Source: Euryarchaeota archaeon UBA439 (GTDB taxonomy: Archaea > Thermoplasmatota > Poseidoniia > Poseidoniales > Thalassarchaeaceae). From it: a stretch of DNA of 10,886 nucleotides. Both the position numbers and the translations under genes were made by a program. Shown here one piece after another: positions 7,968-10,886 of this stretch; positions within the stretch are counted from its first letter, which is position 1, and every line of letters starts with the position of its first letter. The stretch is from the NCBI GenBank assembly GCA_002497245.1, contig DANB01000032.1:1-10886 (forward strand), given 5' to 3'. Below the pieces are notes generated by a model. That model was not told the DNA's origin, ran no database searches, and worked only from the letters and a program-made list of their open reading frames with translations.

Positions 7968-8941
7968 TTCAAACTTGTGTTTGGTTTATTTCCATTTAGA
8001 GTTTCTATTATTAATGATGCCATTTCAATTCCAATTCTTGCTTGTGCTTCTTTTGTTGCAGCTCCAATATGTGGCGTTCCATGAAATTTTTCATGAGTGA
8101 ATAGAGGATTGCCAATAGCAGGCTCGTTTTCAAATACATCTAATGCTAAACTCGACAATTGGCCACTTTCTAATGCTTCTAGAGCAGCTTTCTCATCAAC
8201 AATTCCTCCTCTCGCACAATTTATCAGATGATTCCCACAATCAATCCCATCATCTCCTATTCCTGGCATTAAACTAATTCTAGATGAATTTACTAGATGG
8301 TAAGTTTCCTCTGTAAGATTGCAATGTATTGAAACATGAGTACACATTTGAAAAATGCTATCGACATCATTGTGTAATCTACATTTATTTTTCTTCGCTA
8401 TTTCTTTAGGGACATATGGGTCATATGCATGTAAATCCATGCCTAAAGATTTAGCAATAACTCCAACTCCTTGTGCAATCCTACCATATCCAATAAGTCC
8501 TAATGATTTACCGGATAATTCCGTTCCCACCAATTCCTTCTTCGCCCAAACACCGTTTCTTAATTTCCTATCAGCTGCAGTGATATTTCTACAAGATGCT
8601 AATAGGTGAGCAATTGTCATTTCAACAACACTTTTTGTCGATGCTCTTGGAGTATTGCATACAACGATATCATTCTCGCTTGCAGCAGTAATGTCGATAT
8701 TATCTACTCCGACCCCCGCTCTTCCAATAAATTTCAGTCCTTTCCCATCAATAATTGAGGCCTCAATTACTTCTCTATCTAATTTAGTTGCACTTCTAAC
8801 AACCACTGCATCAAAATTTGATAAAATCCCTGAAAGAAGTTCCTCTTTAGTATAGTGTCTGAGAATGACTTCATGACCTTGTTCTGCAATCATTTTGATG
8901 GCTTTTTCATCCATCCCATCAGTTACTGCTACTCTCCCCAC
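7964..8941 (-). CDS. serA: D-3-phosphoglycerate dehydrogenase-like 2-hydroxyacid dehydrogenase, short form
   Basis: The family oxidises 3-phosphoglycerate with NAD in the first committed step of serine synthesis. The 325-residue product has the substrate-domain signature FIGRAGVGVDNID (71-83), NTPRASTKSVVE (96-107), the nucleotide-binding GLIGYGRIAQG (148-158), with Asp174 in YDP likely choosing NAD over NADP. The catalytic set is Arg244 in CARGG, Glu273 in DVFENEP and His291 in TPHIGAAT. It stops after the catalytic core, so the ASB and ACT regulatory domains of long SerA (about 525 residues) are absent and serine feedback by ACT is not expected. The start is GTG at 8941; the protein then begins like its relatives (GRVAVTDGMDEKAI). 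It is convergent with valS and divergent from sodN, with 103 bp between the two starts. Another 2-hydroxyacid substrate (glyoxylate, hydroxypyruvate) is possible, but the motifs favour SerA. Confidence 0.87.
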   Translation of the reverse strand: MGRVAVTDGMDEKAIKMIAEQGHEVILRHYTKEELLSGILSNFDAVVVRSATKLDREVIEASIIDGKGLKFIGRAGVGVDNIDITAASENDIVVCNTPRASTKSVVEMTIAHLLASCRNITAADRKLRNGVWAKKELVGTELSGKSLGLIGYGRIAQGVGVIAKSLGMDLHAYDPYVPKEIAKKNKCRLHNDVDSIFQMCTHVSIHCNLTEETYHLVNSSRISLMPGIGDDGIDCGNHLINCARGGIVDEKAALEALESGQLSSLALDVFENEPAIGNPLFTHEKFHGTPHIGAATKEAQARIGIEMASLIIETLNGNKPNTSLN

Positions 8942-8973
8942 ACACCTTCTAGCATGAGTTACTCAATCAATAT

Positions 8974-9000
8974 TACTAATGAAAGGCATTAACCTTAGTA
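8974..9000. promoter_or_regulatory. Inverted repeat upstream of sodN (possible operator)
   Basis: TACTAA (8974-8979) and TTAGTA (8995-9000) form a perfect 6-bp inverted repeat with a 15-base spacer, about 45 bases before the sodN start and inside the short serA-sodN divergent region. The arms match the TAYTAA half-site also found upstream of the binding-protein gene at 10272-10297. AT-rich composition makes chance occurrence possible. Confidence 0.35.
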
Positions 9001-9031
9001 TTCATAATGATGTACCCGATGCGCTAAGTCA

Positions 9032-9036
9032 GAGGT
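9032..9036 (+). promoter_or_regulatory. Shine-Dalgarno site of sodN
   Basis: GAGGT (within AGAGGTAAG) lies 8 bases before the ATG at 9045. This fixes the sodN start and with it the length of the N-terminal propeptide. Confidence 0.65.
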
Positions 9037-9044
9037 AAGATATT

Positions 9045-9512
9045 ATGAAAGAAACCAAGTTAAATAATGAAGAAATCTTGTTAATTGATGGACATGCACA
9101 TTGCGATGGACCTTGTGGAGTATATGATCCAGCAAGTGCACGTGTAGCAGCAGAGGCTGTTCAATCAATGACAAAGAAAATGAATGCTTTGGAAGCCAAT
9201 CACGGGGAATCTGGTGGTAGTTCTGCAGCATACATTAACACTATGTCCAGATACGCTGCAATTAAGGAAGAAGAGGCTCAGAAGTGTAAAGATGAGTTAT
9301 TGGTATTGTGGACAGATTTCTTCAAGCCTCAACATCTTGAATCCCTTCCTAATCTTCACGACACTTTCTGGCAAGCAGCTAAACTTTGTTCAGCATGCAA
9401 AGTCGAAGTTTCTGAGCAACATGCTCAAGAATTAATGGACGCTGTTGAAGCAATTCATAACATGTTCTGGGCCACTAAAGGCCGTGAAGTTCCATGGATT
9501 CGCGCTTCATAG
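9045..9512 (+). CDS. sodN: Nickel superoxide dismutase precursor
   Basis: NiSOD converts superoxide to oxygen and hydrogen peroxide in a hexamer, using nickel held by an N-terminal hook. The hook motif is plain: HCDGPCGVYDP at 19-29, with His19 (the mature N-terminus, axial ligand and amine), Cys20 and Cys24 as nickel ligands. Residue 4 of the hook is Gly rather than the Leu of Streptomyces NiSOD. Residues 1-18 are a propeptide to be cut after Ala18; it is acidic and polar apart from a short ILLI and has no signal peptide or Tat motif, so the enzyme is probably cytoplasmic. The rest of the 155-residue chain is mostly helical, as expected for the four-helix bundle, giving a mature protein of about 137 residues. 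The sodX peptidase gene overlaps its 3' end by 19 bp, which strongly supports a two-gene operon. The downstream regulator and metal-binding protein fit nickel handling. Confidence 0.96.
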   Translation: MKETKLNNEEILLIDGHAHCDGPCGVYDPASARVAAEAVQSMTKKMNALEANHGESGGSSAAYINTMSRYAAIKEEEAQKCKDELLVLWTDFFKPQHLESLPNLHDTFWQAAKLCSACKVEVSEQHAQELMDAVEAIHNMFWATKGREVPWIRAS

Positions 9513-9796
9513 ATGTCAGAGTTAATGGCGACTCAATGTGGCCAACACTCGAAGACGGCGATATTGTACGTTTTGAAAAAAATCTATCGAATGAGTATCA
9601 AATAAATCATATTGTACTCGTCGAACACCCATTCAAAAAAGATCTTTTTCTAATTAAGAGGATATCATCTATCCAGGGTAATAGAGTATTCTTAGTGGGA
9701 GATAATCCTGATCCGAATGCTTCAGAAGATAGTCACAATTTCGGACTTGTTAGTTTAAGCCAAATTTTAGCTAAGTTTGTGAATAAGAATTCTTAG
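9494..9796 (+). CDS. sodX: NiSOD maturation peptidase, S26 (signal peptidase-like) family
   Basis: This small serine peptidase is expected to remove the NiSOD propeptide and so expose the His that binds nickel. The 100-residue protein has the catalytic serine box NGDSMWPTL (11-19, Ser14), the general-base Lys55 in IKRI, then VGDNPDPNASEDS (68-80), the conserved GDN and SxDS elements of signal peptidase I relatives. Unlike a true signal peptidase it has no membrane anchor, which suits a cytoplasmic substrate. Its ATG lies inside the last codons of sodN (19-bp overlap, different frame), so translational coupling is likely. The stop codon overlaps that of the convergent NikR-like gene. A LexA-like S24 protein is excluded by the absence of a DNA-binding domain. 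The function is inferred from family and from gene pairing known in other NiSOD operons. Confidence 0.92.
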   Translation: MDSRFIDVRVNGDSMWPTLEDGDIVRFEKNLSNEYQINHIVLVEHPFKKDLFLIKRISSIQGNRVFLVGDNPDPNASEDSHNFGLVSLSQILAKFVNKNS

Positions 9797-10224
9797 CAGC
9801 AACCTTCATCTCTCATGGGTGCAGGATTAAACGTAATTTTATTCACGTGAGGGGTATTTTGTAAGAAATTTATTATTCTACGAAATTCATGTGCAGTTCC
9901 AATTCCTAGCAATATATCTACACAGGTGTGGCTGTGCTTGAGACAATTGTGATTATAAGTGCTAATTTCTAGATTCTTAGAATGTCTAACCTCCATCAAT
10001 TTCGATTCAACTCCATGATTATGTTGGTAGTAAATTATTAGATGACCTTCTAGGACTTCATCATCTGGCATGTCTTGCAGTTCCCCTCTTTGTTTTATCT
10101 CTGAATAGTACAAAGCAGCATCACGGAGAAATCTACTTCTATTCTGATATCCGGACTTTTTGATTATACTCTCAAGATCATTAGAAAATTTTTTGTCAGC
10201 ACTAAATGTAATTATTTGACTCAT
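9793..10224 (-). CDS. NikR-like ribbon-helix-helix metal-responsive regulator
   Basis: The 143-residue protein (from ATG at 10224) has an N-terminal ribbon-helix-helix DNA-binding domain: strand SQIITFSAD (2-10), helix KKFSNDLESIIKKSG (11-25), then QNRSRFLRDAALYYS (27-41). An ACT-like sensor domain follows, as in NikR. Aligning by eye with E. coli NikR ligands His76, His87, His89 and Cys95 puts His81 and His92 (same 11-residue spacing) on the first two, Cys94 on the third, and Cys101 or His99 near the fourth with about one extra residue. The chain also has His68, His70, His97 and a C-terminal Gly-Cys-Cys. So it is likely a nickel or other transition-metal sensor with a changed site. An upstream in-frame TTG at 10245 would add seven residues, but the ATG fits the domain and a TATA-like element. 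It is divergent from a metal-binding lipoprotein gene and convergent with sodX. Confidence 0.85.
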   Translation of the reverse strand: MSQIITFSADKKFSNDLESIIKKSGYQNRSRFLRDAALYYSEIKQRGELQDMPDDEVLEGHLIIYYQHNHGVESKLMEVRHSKNLEISTYNHNCLKHSHTCVDILLGIGTAHEFRRIINFLQNTPHVNKITFNPAPMRDEGCC

Positions 10225-10244
10225 AATTATCCGACTAGTCCTCA

Positions 10245-10252
10245 ATTAATAA
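10245..10252 (-). promoter_or_regulatory. Candidate TATA box of the NikR-like gene
   Basis: On the minus strand TTATTAAT is centred about 25 bases before the ATG at 10224. The spacing suggests a leaderless or nearly leaderless transcript and argues against the TTG at 10245 as start, since that codon falls within this element. Confidence 0.5.
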
Positions 10253-10271
10253 TAATTTCTAAATATGTATT

Positions 10272-10297
10272 TATTAACATTTATTATATAGTTAATA
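10272..10297. promoter_or_regulatory. Inverted repeat over the binding-protein promoter (candidate NikR-like operator)
   Basis: TATTAAC (10272-10278) and GTTAATA (10291-10297) are a perfect 7-bp inverted repeat with a 12-base spacer, in the 88-bp region between the divergent regulator and binding-protein genes. The spacer holds TATATA (10285-10290), centred about 25 bases before the ATG at 10313 and therefore the likely TATA box. A bound dimer or tetramer would block TBP. E. coli NikR binds a dyad with comparable half-site spacing. That this regulator binds here is inference. Confidence 0.5.
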
Positions 10298-10312
10298 GTG
10301 TGGCGAAGAGTC

Positions 10313-10886
10313 ATGAATAACACAGCAAGAGCATTGTCTGTAAGCCTAATATTGATACTTTCCAGTTTAGCAGGATGCCTTTCGGAGGATAGTGAAACAG
10401 CAGAAGAAGATAGTAATTTAATTGATGATGTATTGGAAATTAATTATGGTACCGTAATGGTTTCAACATACCACGTAGGTGAATTAGTAAAGGCAGTTGC
10501 AGGCGATTCAGTTACTGTAGAATACATGAGCCAAGATAATATTCCTGTTCATGATTACGAACCTTCTGCAGCAGATTTAATACGTTTACAAAATGCTGAT
10601 ATATTCTTTTATCATGGTTTAGGTCTAGAGCCCTGGGTTGAATCAACTCTCTCATCATTAGGTGCAGACGCTCCTCCTTCATACATGACACACACAATGC
10701 CAACTGGCGAGAGTGATTTAGCTTACGAATCAATGCTAATTTCTGATCTATGTGAGTTGATGAGTGATGGGCCATTCGAGAGTACAACTCTTGGTATGAT
10801 GTCCGAAGATCATCATGATGACCATGACGACCACGGTGATGATGACCACGATGACCACGGTGATGATGACCACGGTGATGATGACC
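10313..10886 (+). CDS. Metal ABC transporter substrate-binding lipoprotein (ZnuA/TroA type), 3' end missing
   Basis: The frame is open from ATG 10313 to the window end (191 codons seen, no stop), so the gene is partial here. The protein starts with a hydrophobic signal and lipobox LAGC, with Cys22 as the lipidated residue anchoring it outside the membrane. A Glu/Asp-rich linker (23-41) follows, then a cluster A-I metal-binding protein: TVMVSTYHVGELVKAVAGD (47-65), VHDYEPSAADLIRLQNAD (79-96), with His80 at the place of a ZnuA metal ligand, and FFYHGLGLEPW (98-108). From about 167 a His/Asp loop begins, typical of zinc or nickel importers in this family. The family normally delivers Zn, Mn or Fe to an ABC permease. 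Here the adjacent NikR-like and NiSOD genes suggest nickel, but zinc remains quite possible. The permease and ATPase genes would be expected downstream, outside the window. Confidence 0.88.
   Translation, partial: MNNTARALSVSLILILSSLAGCLSEDSETAEEDSNLIDDVLEINYGTVMVSTYHVGELVKAVAGDSVTVEYMSQDNIPVHDYEPSAADLIRLQNADIFFYHGLGLEPWVESTLSSLGADAPPSYMTHTMPTGESDLAYESMLISDLCELMSDGPFESTTLGMMSEDHHDDHDDHGDDDHDDHGDDDHGDDD
10811..10886 (+). repeat. In-frame tandem repeat encoding a His/Asp-rich loop
   Basis: The 15-base unit GACCACGGTGATGAT (Asp-His-Gly-Asp-Asp) occurs at 10829-10843, 10853-10867 and 10868-10882, with a shortened 9-base unit at 10844-10852, less regular CATCATGATGACCATGAC before it, and another copy beginning at 10883. 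All copies keep the reading frame. The low-complexity loop probably gathers metal ions for the binding protein. Such repeats change copy number easily, and the repeat runs off the window. Confidence 0.85.

Noticed and set aside
10225..10245. TTG start at 10245 for the NikR-like gene
   Set aside because: It would add seven residues before the RHH strand and overlap the TATA-like element. The ATG at 10224 fits the domain boundary and a leaderless promoter better.
10512..10787. 91-codon open frame on the minus strand
   Set aside because: It is antisense to the metal-binding lipoprotein gene, which shows a lipobox and cluster A-I motifs.
10811..10886. Repeat array resembling a CRISPR-like or satellite repeat
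   Set aside because: Units are adjacent without spacers and keep the reading frame of the binding protein, so it is a coding low-complexity loop.

Overview
The window looks like chromosomal DNA from an uncultured planktonic marine euryarchaeon, most likely of the Marine Group II/III (Poseidoniales-like) type. The grounds are an archaeal-type SRP (7S) RNA gene, an archaeal-style valyl-tRNA synthetase, a CxxxY-type CcmE, low G+C, AT-rich archaeal TATA-like promoters close to start codons, and a lipoprotein signal on a binding protein. The taxonomic placement is an inference; there is no 16S or ribosomal protein here.

Layout. Positions 5-1531 (+) carry a class 2 dihydroorotate dehydrogenase (pyrD) and a small membrane-anchored CcmE-like haem chaperone whose haem-binding His is replaced by Cys. 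About 1601-1908 (+) is a structured, GC-rich SRP RNA gene. Facing it are an EVE-domain protein (1914-2390, -) and, upstream of that on the same strand, a 974-residue two-lobed RND/MMPL-type membrane exporter (2428-5352, -). Divergent from the exporter is valS (5505-7967, +), which ends in a 4-base overlap with the convergent short-form phosphoglycerate/2-hydroxyacid dehydrogenase gene serA (7964-8941, -).

The last ~1.9 kb is the most coherent and interesting part, a compact nickel/oxidative-stress island. A nickel superoxide dismutase (sodN, 9045-9512, +) overlaps by 19 bp with its S26-family maturation peptidase (sodX, 9494-9796, +). Convergent to these, with overlapping stop codons, is a NikR-like ribbon-helix-helix metalloregulator (9793-10224, -) whose predicted metal ligands differ from classical NikR. 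Divergent from the regulator is a metal ABC-transporter substrate-binding lipoprotein (10313 to the window end, +, incomplete) with a His/Asp-rich loop. Two inverted repeats of similar half-site (TAYTAA) and nearly equal spacing lie upstream of sodN and upstream of the binding-protein gene. A simple model is that the regulator senses nickel (or a related metal) and coordinates uptake with synthesis and maturation of the nickel enzyme. The domain calls are well supported. The metal identity and the regulatory links are inferred from gene context.
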